A stretch of DNA of 64,000 nucleotides from Azospirillum canadense (GTDB lineage: Bacteria; Pseudomonadota; Alphaproteobacteria; Azospirillales; Azospirillaceae). Positions 1 to 8,540 of the stretch are shown piece by piece. Numbering within the stretch: position 1 is the first letter of the stretch; every line of letters begins with the position of its first letter. Made by a program: the position numbers and the translations under genes. The stretch lies in NCBI RefSeq assembly GCF_025961225.1, contig NZ_JAOQNG010000001.1, positions 843,001-907,000 on the forward strand. The letters are read 5' to 3'. Below the pieces are notes generated by a model. That model was not told where the DNA came from, searched no databases, and was given only the letters and a program-made list of their open reading frames with translations.

Positions 1-527
1 ACCGGGAAGACGACGTCCGGTCCGCGCAACATGGACTGGAAGACAAGGATGTCCTTGGCGACGTGCTCCCAAATGAGATCGAGCGCCAAGAGGGGGTGAC
101 GCAGGTGGTAGAGCACCCCCATGAAAAGGACGACGTCGAACTTCTCCTTCAGGAGAGCAACGTCGTAGACGGACAGCTTGCGAAACTCGATGTCCGCCCC
201 CATGACTTCGGCGGCGAAGCGGGCCTGGTTCAGGTAGACGTCGTCGAAGTCGACGGCCACGACGCGGTCGGCGCCGCGCCGCTTCATCTCGATGGCGTAG
301 AAGCCGCCGTTGCAGCCGATGTCCAGCACGGTCTTGCCGGACAGGTCATCCGGGATGGCGTGGGCGAAGCGCCGCCACTTGATCGCCGGATAGTCGCCGA
401 GGAAATGGTCCGGCGCCGTCCGCACGCCCTTCAGGTCGATGTTGTGGAACCAGCGGCCAAGCTCGCGGACCCGCCGCTCAATGGTTTGCCGTTCAATGGT
501 TTGTCGTTCGATGATTTCCGGCGTCAT
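1..527 (-). CDS. SAM-dependent methyltransferase, CmoB-like (3' part cut by window edge)
   Basis: The start ATG (527-525) overlaps the stop of the upstream nucleotidyltransferase as ATGA, so the two are translationally coupled. About 175 residues are visible; the stop lies outside the window. A Rossmann SAM site is clear: motif I VLDIGCNGGFYA near residue 70, an acidic loop VVAVDFDD, and a GVLYHLRHPL stretch that strongly resembles the same region of the tRNA carboxymethyltransferase CmoB. The setting with inositol-phosphate synthase and glycosyltransferases suggests that the substrate is a small molecule or glycoconjugate and not tRNA, which is inference. The N-terminus carries three in-frame copies of a five-residue repeat (ERQTI-like) encoded by 15-bp tandem repeats. 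Confidence 0.85.
   Translation of the reverse strand, partial: MTPEIIERQTIERQTIERRVRELGRWFHNIDLKGVRTAPDHFLGDYPAIKWRRFAHAIPDDLSGKTVLDIGCNGGFYAIEMKRRGADRVVAVDFDDVYLNQARFAAEVMGADIEFRKLSVYDVALLKEKFDVVLFMGVLYHLRHPLLALDLIWEHVAKDILVFQSMLRGPDVVFP
475..519. repeat. three 15-bp tandem repeats inside the methyltransferase start
   Basis: Three consecutive 15-bp units (475-489, 490-504, 505-519) differ at only one to four positions. They encode repeated ERQTI-like residues right after the methyltransferase start codon, so the copy number could change N-terminal length without breaking frame. Confidence 0.8.
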
Positions 528-1306
528 TCCGCGGCCTCCCGTGCCGTGCCGTTCAGCAGCCCGTCGCTCAACAGGTTCAGCGCGGCGCGGTAGCCACGCA
601 CCGTCCCGACGTCGACGTAGGAGGTGCCGGCGCGCACGCCGACCGCCTCCCCGCCCTGGCCGATCCAGGCGTTGATCAGCGTTCCCATGAATTCGTCCCG
701 GCGCTCCCGCGCCTCCCAAAGGGCGTGCAACTCGTGCAGCACCGCCCCGGGCATCTTGAAGGCTCCCCAAATCCAGTTGGACGTGGCCTGCGCGCTCTTT
801 ACCTGGATCTCCAGCACGCGCCCGCGATCGTCGGTCACGACGGCGTCGAACAGCTCCGGCTGCTCCACGGGGAAGAGCAGGAAGGAGAGTTTGTCGTCGG
901 GGAGGGTGGCCAGCGCGTCGTCGGGGAACCACACCGTGTCGGGCAGGCCGATCATCACCGGCTCCGACGGGTGGACCAGATGGCGGGCGCGGAAAATGGC
1001 GTCGCACAGGCCGCCCGGCCGCGGCTGCACCACATAGGCCACATTGGCGATCAGGGCGGCGCCGTCCACCTCGCCCCCTGAATAATAGCCGCCGTAATAT
1101 TGCAGGATGTCGAACTTGCCCGGCGCGATGACGAAGGCGATCTTGTCGGCCCCGCCCTTGACCATGCGGTCCACCAGATACTCGCTGACCGCGCGGGGGC
1201 GCTCCGTCCCGCCGTCCAGCCGGCTGCCGACGGGCAGCAGCTCCTTGGAGAAGGCGAGCGGCTGGATGCGCGTGCCGCTGCCCGCGGCCGGGATGATGCC
1301 CCACAT
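524..1306 (-). CDS. sugar-phosphate nucleotidyltransferase
   Basis: 260 residues, a typical length for the GT-A-fold nucleotidyltransferases (RmlA/GalU class) that make NDP-sugars from NTP and sugar-1-phosphate. The N-terminus reads WGIIPAAGSGTRIQPL followed by SKELLPVG, which is the nucleotide-binding signature GxGTRxxPxT with the catalytic lysine region. A GLPDTVWFPDD segment matches the metal-binding aspartate region. I chose ATG 1306 because the signature begins at residue 2 and the gene then starts 3 bp after the glycosyltransferase stop; the frame stays open far upstream but only as an antisense-like shadow. It probably supplies the activated donor for the adjacent CgeB-type glycosyltransferase. 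The sugar specificity cannot be read from sequence. Confidence 0.9.
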   Translation of the reverse strand: MWGIIPAAGSGTRIQPLAFSKELLPVGSRLDGGTERPRAVSEYLVDRMVKGGADKIAFVIAPGKFDILQYYGGYYSGGEVDGAALIANVAYVVQPRPGGLCDAIFRARHLVHPSEPVMIGLPDTVWFPDDALATLPDDKLSFLLFPVEQPELFDAVVTDDRGRVLEIQVKSAQATSNWIWGAFKMPGAVLHELHALWEARERRDEFMGTLINAWIGQGGEAVGVRAGTSYVDVGTVRGYRAALNLLSDGLLNGTAREAAE

Positions 1307-1308
1307 GC

Positions 1309-2385
1309 TCAGTCGTCGCCTCCGCCTTTGATGTCCAGGATGGAGCGCAACTCGCGCACGCGCCGTTCGGCCGTGTGCTCCTCCAGCGTCCGCTCCCGCG
1401 CGCGGCGGGCCAGCTTGGCGAGGTGGTCGCGCGGCAGCATCATCGCCGTGGTAACATCGTCGGTCTCCTTCGCGACCAGAAGGTCGCGGCCCGGCTCGAA
1501 GAAGGCCTCCAGCCCCTCCCAATGGTCGGAGATCAGCGGCACGCCGCAGGCCGCCGCCTCGAACAGGCGGCCGGACGGGCACCAGCCCATGCGCTTCATG
1601 GCGTCGCGCGTGACGTTCAGCGTCAGGGTGGAGGAGCAGAAGAAGGCCGGGTGTTCGGCCGGCGGCAGGTGCTGCACGAAGTAGATGTTGCTGGTCCAGG
1701 GGAAGCTGTCCGGATACTGCGCCCCGCCGATGACGAAGCGCCGCCGCGACAGCCGCCGCGCCGGCTCGATGAACAGGGCCTCCAGCGCCGCCTGCCGGTC
1801 CTCCGCGTAGGTGCCGAGGTAGGACAGGTCGCCGAGGTAGGTCTTCACCGGGTCCACCGGCCGGTGCACCTCCGGATCCACCCAGCCGTAGAGCGGGGCG
1901 ACGTGGCGGGCGCCGAGCCTGGTCTTCAGCTCCTCCAGCGCCCGCCCGCCGGTGTAGCTCAGCACGGTGTCGAAGCCGCCCAACCCCTCCGCCGGCAGGT
2001 AGGCCGGCCGCTCCCCCGCCTCCAGCCGGGCCAGCGTCACCGGCGTGTCGAGGTCGTAGAAGACCGTCCGCTGAGCCTTGGAGCCCAGCACCATGTGCGA
2101 CGCCGCCGCCCCGTCCGGGCAGTAGGAGGTGACCATCGCCACGTCCGCCTCGTCGGCGTGGCGCTGGGCGTCGGCCGCGACGCTCTCCCAGTCGGAATAG
2201 AGCACCAGTTCCCCGCCGGGGATCTCCCACAGGTCGCGGTGCTCCGCGTAGTAGGGGACGTCGCGCTCGAAGAAGACGACGCGGTTGCCGCGGCGCACCA
2301 GCGCCTTGACCAGCCCGCGCCACAGCGTGGCGTGCCCGTTGCCCCACGAGGAGCTGATGGTGAGTCCGAAAATGACGATTTTCAT
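1309..2385 (-). CDS. CgeB-family glycosyltransferase
   Basis: 358 residues. The N-terminus MKIVIFGLTISSSWGNGHA is a GT-B-type beta-alpha start with a glycine-rich GNGHA turn, followed by an FFERDVPYY segment typical of the CgeB-like protein family (spore-crust glycosylation protein CgeB and relatives). The C-terminal half has FEAAACGVPLISDHWEGL near residue 275, the usual GT-B donor-binding region with the conserved glutamate. It overlaps the upstream phosphatase by 4 bp (ATGA) and is followed after 2 bp by the nucleotidyltransferase. Role: transfer of a sugar in the pathway that starts with inositol phosphate, inferred from context. Acceptor and donor are unknown. Confidence 0.85.
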   Translation of the reverse strand: MKIVIFGLTISSSWGNGHATLWRGLVKALVRRGNRVVFFERDVPYYAEHRDLWEIPGGELVLYSDWESVAADAQRHADEADVAMVTSYCPDGAAASHMVLGSKAQRTVFYDLDTPVTLARLEAGERPAYLPAEGLGGFDTVLSYTGGRALEELKTRLGARHVAPLYGWVDPEVHRPVDPVKTYLGDLSYLGTYAEDRQAALEALFIEPARRLSRRRFVIGGAQYPDSFPWTSNIYFVQHLPPAEHPAFFCSSTLTLNVTRDAMKRMGWCPSGRLFEAAACGVPLISDHWEGLEAFFEPGRDLLVAKETDDVTTAMMLPRDHLAKLARRARERTLEEHTAERRVRELRSILDIKGGGDD

Positions 2386-3029
2386 GATGCCGGCGCCATG
2401 CTCCCATCGTCGTCGAGTGTGCCATCATCAAGCGTTTGGTTCAGGCGCAGGACCTTCGGGGTCCAGCCGTCGATGGCTAGAACAGACATCGAGGCCGGAG
2501 AGACCTCGATGCGCAAAAACAAATCGATGGATACCCCGAGGTAGTAGGCCAGCGCCGCGCGGATCGCGTCGCCATGGCTGACCAGCACGTGGATGCCGTC
2601 GGGATCGTCCGCGCACAACCGGTTGAGGAAGCCGACCATGCGGGCCTGCACCTCCAGCGTGGTTTCCCCGCCCGGCGCGCGGGCGAGGCTGCGGGCGCCG
2701 TTCCATTGGCGCCAGGCCGGGTCTGCGTCCAGGTCGGGGAAGTCGCGCCCGGTCCAGGCGCCGAACTCCACCTCCACCAGCGCGTCGGCGGTTTGGATGG
2801 GCAGGTCCAGCGCGCGGGCGATCGGCTCCGCCGTTTGCTGCGTGCGGGGCAGGGGGCTGGCCCATAGCCCGCTTGCCCGCTGCCCGGCCGCCCGCTGCCG
2901 CGCGAACCAGCGGCCGAGCCGTTCGGCCTGCGCGCGTCCCGTGTCGTTCAGGGACGTGTCCATACGGCCGGCGATGCCGCGGCCGATCCAGTCGTGGTCG
3001 GCGTGGCGGACGAGGTAGAGGAGGGTCAT
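2382..3029 (-). CDS. histidine phosphatase superfamily protein
   Basis: 215 residues, a normal length for this family. The catalytic motif LVRHADH sits at residues 5-11 (RHG/RHA box with the phospho-accepting histidine), the second arginine is in SPLPRTQQTAEPI, the acid is in EVEFGAWTG, and the second catalytic histidine is in VLVSHGDAIRAAL. All four catalytic elements are present. In this operon, right after inositol-3-phosphate synthase (28-bp gap), the simplest hypothesis is dephosphorylation of inositol phosphate or of a pathway intermediate; this is inference, since the family also includes phosphoglycerate mutases and alpha-ribazole phosphatases. Confidence 0.88.
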   Translation of the reverse strand: MTLLYLVRHADHDWIGRGIAGRMDTSLNDTGRAQAERLGRWFARQRAAGQRASGLWASPLPRTQQTAEPIARALDLPIQTADALVEVEFGAWTGRDFPDLDADPAWRQWNGARSLARAPGGETTLEVQARMVGFLNRLCADDPDGIHVLVSHGDAIRAALAYYLGVSIDLFLRIEVSPASMSVLAIDGWTPKVLRLNQTLDDGTLDDDGSMAPAS

Positions 3030-3057
3030 CGATAACGAACCTTCAACAAGGGGCCCC

Positions 3058-4143
3058 TCAGCAGGGGTCGCCGGACTCGATGAATCGTTCCGTGCGCAGC
3101 CGCGCCTCGTTGTCGGTGAACTGCACCGGCGGCGACTTCATGAAATAGGAACTCGGCCCTTCCAGCGGCCCGCCGATGCCGCGGTCCAGCGCCAGCTTGG
3201 CGCAGCGCACCGCGTCGATGACCACGCCCGCGGAGTTCGGGCTGTCCCACACCTCCAGCTTCAGCTCCAGGTTCAGGGGCACGCCGCCGAAGGCCTCCCC
3301 CTCCATGCGGATGTGGCAGAACTTGCGGTCGGCCAGCCAGGGCACATGGTCGCTGGGGCCGATGTGGCAGTCGCCCGCGTCCATGGTGTGGCCGAGCTGG
3401 CTGGTGACGGCGCGGGTCTTGGAAATCTTCTTGGACTCCAGCCGCTCCCGCTCCAGCATGTTCAGGAAGTCGGTGTTGCCGCCGAAGTTCAGCTGGTAGG
3501 TGCGCTCCAGCAGCACGCCGCGCTCGCGGAACAGGTTGGCGAGCACCCGGTGGATGATGGTGGCGCCGACCTGGCTCTTGATGTCGTCGCCGACGATCGG
3601 CACGCCCTTTTCCGTGAAGCGCCGCGCCCAGACGGGGTCGGAGGCGATGAAGACCGGGATGCAGTTGACGAAGGCGCAGCCGGCCTCCAGCGCGCGCTCC
3701 GCGTACCAGCGCGTCGCCTCCTCCGATCCCACGGGCAGGTAGGACACCAGCACGTCGGTCTTCGTGGCCTTCAGGATGGCGGTGACGTCGTCCTCGCCGA
3801 TGTCGGCTTCCTCGACCACGCCGGTCAGGTAGCGGCCCAGCCCGTCCAGCGTCGGCCCGCGGTGCACCGGCACGCCGAGATGCGGCACTTCGGCGAAGCG
3901 GATGGTGTTGTTGGGGGCGGCCCCGATGGCTTCCGACAGGTCGCGGCCGACCTTGGCGGCCGACACGTCGAAGGCGGCGGAGAACGCGATGTCGCCGACA
4001 TGGTACCCTCCGAGCCGGACATGCATCAGGCCGGGTACGTCGGCGTCGTCCTGGGCGTCGCGGTAATACTGCACGCCTTGAACCAGCGACGACGCGCAGT
4101 TACCCACCCCGACGATCGCCACCCGCACGGTTTTTCCCGTCAT
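3058..4143 (-). CDS. ino1: myo-inositol-3-phosphate synthase
   Basis: 361 residues, matching the short prokaryotic (actinobacterial-type) form. It isomerises glucose-6-phosphate to myo-inositol-3-phosphate with NAD+. The N-terminal dinucleotide site reads [13 protein letters not shown]. The conserved catalytic core follows: [40 protein letters not shown] and [12 protein letters not shown]. It is the first gene of the minus-strand operon, so it probably feeds inositol phosphate to the phosphatase, glycosyltransferase, nucleotidyltransferase and methyltransferase downstream. De novo inositol synthesis is uncommon in Proteobacteria, which makes its position in a dedicated glycoconjugate-like operon noteworthy. 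Confidence 0.94.
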   Translation of the reverse strand: MTGKTVRVAIVGVGNCASSLVQGVQYYRDAQDDADVPGLMHVRLGGYHVGDIAFSAAFDVSAAKVGRDLSEAIGAAPNNTIRFAEVPHLGVPVHRGPTLDGLGRYLTGVVEEADIGEDDVTAILKATKTDVLVSYLPVGSEEATRWYAERALEAGCAFVNCIPVFIASDPVWARRFTEKGVPIVGDDIKSQVGATIIHRVLANLFRERGVLLERTYQLNFGGNTDFLNMLERERLESKKISKTRAVTSQLGHTMDAGDCHIGPSDHVPWLADRKFCHIRMEGEAFGGVPLNLELKLEVWDSPNSAGVVIDAVRCAKLALDRGIGGPLEGPSSYFMKSPPVQFTDNEARLRTERFIESGDPC

Positions 4144-4162
4144 CGTTCCCTCAGGATCCTGG

Positions 4163-4206
4163 ACGCCGCTTGCGCGGCATTTATCAACGCCGCTTGCGCG
4201 GCATTT
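4163..4206. repeat. 20-bp direct repeat pair with internal palindrome
   Basis: Two identical 20-bp copies (4163-4182 and 4187-4206) are separated by 4 bp, directly upstream of the inositol-phosphate synthase start. Each contains a 5-bp inverted repeat, gccgc-ttgc-gcggc. They could be regulator sites for the inositol operon or a decayed dispersed repeat. Confidence 0.6.
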
Positions 4207-4311
4207 GTCCGGAAAACGAGGTGTGTGCGAACGTGTTCCGAAACCGACGGTGGCGCGTAGGGGGTGCCTAATTCCCTCCCGGTCGGAATCGTCAATTTCG
4301 TAGCCGGATGC

Positions 4312-4348
4312 GTAGGTTGGGTTCCGGCAGCGCCTGCACCCAACCTAC
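4312..4348. repeat. 11-bp inverted repeat (REP-like or terminator hairpin)
   Basis: gtaggttgggt and acccaacctac form a perfect 11-bp stem around a 15-nt loop, 10 bp past the stop of the minus-strand alcohol dehydrogenase. Similar gtaggttggg palindromes are common dispersed repeats in many bacteria. On the minus strand no T-run follows, so a terminator role is possible but not proven. Confidence 0.6.
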
Positions 4349-4358
4349 AAAAAGGCGG

Positions 4359-5666
4359 TTACCAATAGGCCATCGCGTCGGCGTAGAGGGCGCGCAGGTC
4401 GTCCTCCGTCACCGGCCTTGGCGCGATGGTCAGCAGGCGCTGCTGGGCCATGGCCCCCCTAACGAGGCCGGGGATGTCCGCCTCGCCGTAACCCAGCGCC
4501 GACAGGCCGTTCGGCAGGTGGGTGGCCTTCATCATGGCGATCAGCCGGGCCGCCAGGATCGCCCCGCCGTCGGCGGGCGAGACGTCGCGCACGTCGGCCC
4601 CCAGCGCGTCCGCGGCGCGGAGGTGGCGCTCCGGCGCTGCCGAGCCGGTGAAGCGGAAGGCCGCCGGGGCGTTCAGCACGACGGAGACGCCGTGCGGCAC
4701 CATCGGCTCCGCCTTCTCATAGCCGATAGCCGTGAAGCTGTGGTTCATGCCGGCGACCGAGTAGGACATGGCGTGCGGGATGTGCACGCCGGCGTTCCCG
4801 AAGGCGAGGCCGGCCAGCGTCGCCGCGAACATCAGGGCGTCGCGCGCCTCCTCGTCGGCCGGGTCGTTGACCGCGCGTTCCAGATACTGCCCGCCCAGCC
4901 GGATGGCCTGGAGGCTGCCGATGTCCGACCAGGGGTTGGCGCCCTGGTAGGGCGGGCGCGGGTTCGCCGCGTCGGGCCGCGGGCGGGAGCGGTAGGGGCG
5001 GGCCGTGTGGCTCTCGATCGCGTGGGTCAGCACGTCGAATCCGGTGGAGGCGATCACACCCGGCGGCAGGCTGTCGATGGTCGCCGGGTCCACCACCGCG
5101 AGGTTAGGGCGCAGGTAGCGGGACGAGATGCCGGTTTTCACCTGTTTCTCGACATGGTCGAAGATGGCCACACCCGTCGTTTCGCTGCCCGTGCCGCAGG
5201 TGGTGGGGCAGGCGATGTGCGGCTTGACCGGGCCGGGCACCGGGCGCCCCTCGCCCAGCGGCTTGTTGACGTAGGCCAGGAAGTCCGCCGGGTGGGTGGC
5301 GTAGAGGTTGGCGGCCTTGGCCGTGTCGATCACCGACCCGCCGCCGATGGAGATGTAGCCGTCGAAGCCGCCGTCTCGCGAGAAGCTTGCCGCGTCGAGG
5401 AAGGAGGCGCTGGTCGGCTCCACCCGGCAGCGATCAAAGACCACCACGTCGAGCCCGGCCGCCTTCAGCGACTCCAGCGCCGTGGCGAAAGGCGCGATGC
5501 CGGCCACCAGCGGATCGGTGAACAGCGCCACGCGGCGCATGCCCATCGCCTTGGCGTCGTTGCCCAACTCGGCCAGAACGCCGCGGCCGAACTTCATCGA
5601 CGCGGCCTCCACCGTGAAGCCGGTGTCGCCGTCGGGCAGGATGGGGTGAGCGATGGAGTCGATCAT
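4359..5666 (-). CDS. iron-containing alcohol dehydrogenase, hydroxyacid-oxoacid transhydrogenase type
   Basis: 435 residues. The GGGSVIDTAKAAN segment near residue 105 is the NAD-binding signature of group III iron-dependent dehydrogenases. The extended PTTCGTGSETTGVAIFD stretch, FDVLTHAIESHTARPY and HIPHAMSYSVAGMNH give the metal-binding aspartate and histidines. The long insert and overall pattern resemble ADHFE1/HOT enzymes, which couple 4-hydroxybutyrate oxidation to 2-oxoglutarate reduction; a plain alcohol dehydrogenase is the alternative. Start ATG 5666 is preferred because GGAGG lies about 8 nt upstream and the conserved sequence begins soon after, although the frame stays open for another 65 codons. 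No obvious operon partner. Confidence 0.88.
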   Translation of the reverse strand: MIDSIAHPILPDGDTGFTVEAASMKFGRGVLAELGNDAKAMGMRRVALFTDPLVAGIAPFATALESLKAAGLDVVVFDRCRVEPTSASFLDAASFSRDGGFDGYISIGGGSVIDTAKAANLYATHPADFLAYVNKPLGEGRPVPGPVKPHIACPTTCGTGSETTGVAIFDHVEKQVKTGISSRYLRPNLAVVDPATIDSLPPGVIASTGFDVLTHAIESHTARPYRSRPRPDAANPRPPYQGANPWSDIGSLQAIRLGGQYLERAVNDPADEEARDALMFAATLAGLAFGNAGVHIPHAMSYSVAGMNHSFTAIGYEKAEPMVPHGVSVVLNAPAAFRFTGSAAPERHLRAADALGADVRDVSPADGGAILAARLIAMMKATHLPNGLSALGYGEADIPGLVRGAMAQQRLLTIAPRPVTEDDLRALYADAMAYW

Positions 5667-5772
5667 GCGGCGGGTCCTCCCAAGGGGCTGTGCTTGGATT
5701 GCGCTTGTGCGCGGTTCTTCGCCGGATATCGGACCCTCGCGCGGGCCGCCTGTCAACCGGGCTGTTGGTGCG

Positions 5773-8451
5773 TCAAACAGTCGGCTCCGGCGACGGTGGG
5801 GATGCGGACGGTGCCGGCGGTGTAGATGGCGGCCCCTGCAAGCGCCGGTAGAGATACCCAACGCCGATCAGGCTGAACCCCAGCCCCAGGAAGGACGCGA
5901 CGCGGTAGAGCCCGCCCAGCTGCCCCATGTCGCTGAGGAAGACCTTCGCCACCACCGCCAGCATCAGCGCCAGCGCCACATGCCGCTGCCAGCCGAGCCG
6001 CATCCGCAGCGCCCCGACCAGCAGCAGCACCGCCAGCACCAGGAACCCGGCGGAATAGCTGTACCACTCCGCGTCCGACAGCTCCGGCCCGGACAGCACC
6101 GGCCCCTGGAAGGCGTGGCGGATCTCCAGCGCCAAGTTCATGCCGAACAGCGCCAGCGGGACCAGCGCCCCCCAATGCCGCAGCCAGCCGGGCAAAGTCT
6201 CCGTCCGCAGGTACAGCAGGAACAGCAGGCCGGGCATCCCGTAGGCCAGCAGCAGCGTGTTCGCCACCGGCCACGCCCCGACGCTCTCGCCGCTGCCCAG
6301 CGGGTTCAGCAACAGCAAGTGCAGCAGCACCGCTTGAAGCGCGGCGATCCCCGCCAGCGCGCGCCGGCCCCAGACGGCGACCGGGCGCAGACTCCAGCGG
6401 CGGTCAGCGGCAAGGACCAGCGCCAGCGCCAGCCAAGCCAGCGTGTGCAGCGCCACCTCCCGCAGCGTGTCGGGGGGATCCTCCAGCGTGCCGCGGGTCA
6501 GGTTCTGGATTTCCAGCGAGACGAGCAGCGTGGTGAAGACCAGCGCACCGGCCTCCAGCAGAGCCACGACTTTGTCGTCGCCTCCGCCGCGCAGCCAGCG
6601 CGCCGCCAGGAAGAAGCCCGCCGCCGGCAGCCCGTAGCCGTAGAGGATCCAGCCCAGCCCGTGACCCCCATTCTCCAGGCCCCCGTATTCCAGCACGAAG
6701 GGATTCAGCACCAGGCGGGCCAGCACCACCAGCGCCACCAGCAGGATCACGCCGCGCAGACTGCGCAGGCCCATGCGCTGCTCCAGCCACGCCAGCACCG
6801 GCACCTGGAAGGCGATGGCGACCGACAGCCACGCCTCGCGCAGCATCATCGTGGCGCCGAGGCTGAGCGCGCCGACCGCCCCCGCCGCGAAGGCGGCGAG
6901 GCCGAGGCTGACGCCCGGCTCGTGCCGGCGCCGGGACAGCGGCGTGGTCGCGGCGACCAGCGCCGCCGCCAGCGCGAGGCTCGCCACCGGCCACAGCGTG
7001 TCCGCCCGCGGCGGGTCGAGCCGCCAATAGGCCATGGCCAGCAAGGCCACCGGCACCCAGGCCGACAGCGACGACCACAGCGCCGCCCGCGCCGATCCCC
7101 ACAGCGCGACGAAGCCGCCGATCCCGTACAGCGCGGCGTAGCCGGCGACCGCCCACAAGAAGCGGAAGGCCATGGCCGGCAGCGCGTCGCCGGGGGCCGG
7201 GACGATCGGGTTGCCCTCCGCGTTCAGGACGGGCGGCGGCAGCGGCCAGCCCGGCACCGTCCAGCCGGCGAGCGCCAGCAGTGTCGCCGTTGCCGCCACC
7301 CAGGCGACGCCGGCCAGCCGCTCCACCCGCCGGCCAACCACCACGGTCAGCAGCCCGAACAGTCCCAGCATGACCAGCGACACCGTGCGGTGCCCGTCCG
7401 CAGCGGTGAGCAGCGCGGTCAGCACGCCCAGCACCGCCACCGCGGTCACGGCCAGCCGGTCCAGCGGCGGGCGCTTCCGCCAGTGCCGCAGGCCCCAAGG
7501 GACCGGCTCCGCGCCGGGGTCGATCAGGGCGGCGGGCATCAGGAACAGCGCGGTGGTCAGCAGCAGGTAGAGCCCGACCGGCAGTGCGTCCCCCGGCTCC
7601 CACCCGCCGACGTACCAGACCGGCACCCAGACGGCGGCCCCGACCAGCGTGCCGAGCCCCAGCCAGCGCCAGCGCCGCCACAGCACCACCGTCATGCCGC
7701 CGGCGGATAGGGCCAGCAGATAAGCGAACAGCCCCCAGGCGGACGGTGAGTCGGACGGCACGAGCAGCGGAGTCGTGAAGCCGCCCAGCAGGCCCAGCGC
7801 CGCGATGTAGGGTCCTTGCAGAAGCGACAGCGCGATCGCCGTCAGCGCCAGTGCGGCGAGCAGCCCGAAGGCGACCAGCGGCGGGAACAGGTCATACAGA
7901 GCGTAGCCGCCATAGACGCTGGCGAAAGCGGCGAACAACCCGGCCGCGGTCAGCGCCGGCGGCACGTAATCGGGCCGGACGAGGTCCGGCGGCATTTGCG
8001 CCAGACTGTGCCGCCGCACCCACTCGCCGCCCACCATCAAAGCGATGCCGGACAGCAGCCCCAGCGTCACCCGGACGCTGGGCCCCAGCCAGCCGCTGTC
8101 GATGGACAGCTTGATGAAGAAGGCCGCCGCCAGGGCGACCGTCGCCCCGCCCAGCCAGATCAGCCAGCGCCCCGCCAGCGCCTCCTCCAACGCGCGCAGC
8201 GTGGAGCGGGGCGGGGCCTGCGCCGCGACCGGCTCCGGCGGCGCCATGGTGGGTGGTGGTTCCGGTTCCGGGACGGGTGCTGCCTCCATCGCCAGCGGCG
8301 CCGCTTCGGCCGTGGGCTCGGGCGGTGGTGCGGTGCCCTGGAGCCGTTGCAGCGCCTGCCGCAGCGCCGCGATCTCGCTTTCCTGCGCCTTCAGCCGGCG
8401 ATTGAAGCGGTAGGCCAGGATGGCGACCACCACCAACAGTATGACGTCCAT
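5773..8451 (-). CDS. DUF2339 polytopic membrane protein
   Basis: 892 residues. A single N-terminal membrane anchor (MDVILLVVVAILAY) is followed by a short coiled-coil stretch (residues about 20-45, KAQESEIAALRQALQRL), a proline/alanine-rich linker to about residue 90, and then some twenty or more hydrophobic segments to the C-terminus. The order anchor, coiled coil, Pro-rich linker, many-TM block matches DUF2339 proteins. Their function is not established; they are predicted inner-membrane proteins. Leucine- and alanine-rich composition is normal for the family. It is separated by about 100 bp from the dehydrogenase downstream, so co-transcription is possible. The C-terminus VGYLYRRL with a Pro/Ser-rich tail is likely cytoplasmic. 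Confidence 0.9.
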   Translation of the reverse strand: MDVILLVVVAILAYRFNRRLKAQESEIAALRQALQRLQGTAPPPEPTAEAAPLAMEAAPVPEPEPPPTMAPPEPVAAQAPPRSTLRALEEALAGRWLIWLGGATVALAAAFFIKLSIDSGWLGPSVRVTLGLLSGIALMVGGEWVRRHSLAQMPPDLVRPDYVPPALTAAGLFAAFASVYGGYALYDLFPPLVAFGLLAALALTAIALSLLQGPYIAALGLLGGFTTPLLVPSDSPSAWGLFAYLLALSAGGMTVVLWRRWRWLGLGTLVGAAVWVPVWYVGGWEPGDALPVGLYLLLTTALFLMPAALIDPGAEPVPWGLRHWRKRPPLDRLAVTAVAVLGVLTALLTAADGHRTVSLVMLGLFGLLTVVVGRRVERLAGVAWVAATATLLALAGWTVPGWPLPPPVLNAEGNPIVPAPGDALPAMAFRFLWAVAGYAALYGIGGFVALWGSARAALWSSLSAWVPVALLAMAYWRLDPPRADTLWPVASLALAAALVAATTPLSRRRHEPGVSLGLAAFAAGAVGALSLGATMMLREAWLSVAIAFQVPVLAWLEQRMGLRSLRGVILLVALVVLARLVLNPFVLEYGGLENGGHGLGWILYGYGLPAAGFFLAARWLRGGGDDKVVALLEAGALVFTTLLVSLEIQNLTRGTLEDPPDTLREVALHTLAWLALALVLAADRRWSLRPVAVWGRRALAGIAALQAVLLHLLLLNPLGSGESVGAWPVANTLLLAYGMPGLLFLLYLRTETLPGWLRHWGALVPLALFGMNLALEIRHAFQGPVLSGPELSDAEWYSYSAGFLVLAVLLLVGALRMRLGWQRHVALALMLAVVAKVFLSDMGQLGGLYRVASFLGLGFSLIGVGYLYRRLQGPPSTPPAPSASPPSPEPTV

Positions 8452-8540
8452 GCGCGCCCGCTCCGGTTCGGCTGTCCCGACCGGGCACGATACCGCTCAG
8501 CCCACGCGCCTGTCTCTCTCACCTGTGGATGGGTAAGAAG

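Noticed and set aside
524..2431. A 635-residue open frame that appears to join a Gly/Arg/Ala-rich region to the nucleotidyltransferase
   Set aside because: Only the part from ATG 1306 has a conserved signature; the upstream part is a shadow of the glycosyltransferase in another frame.
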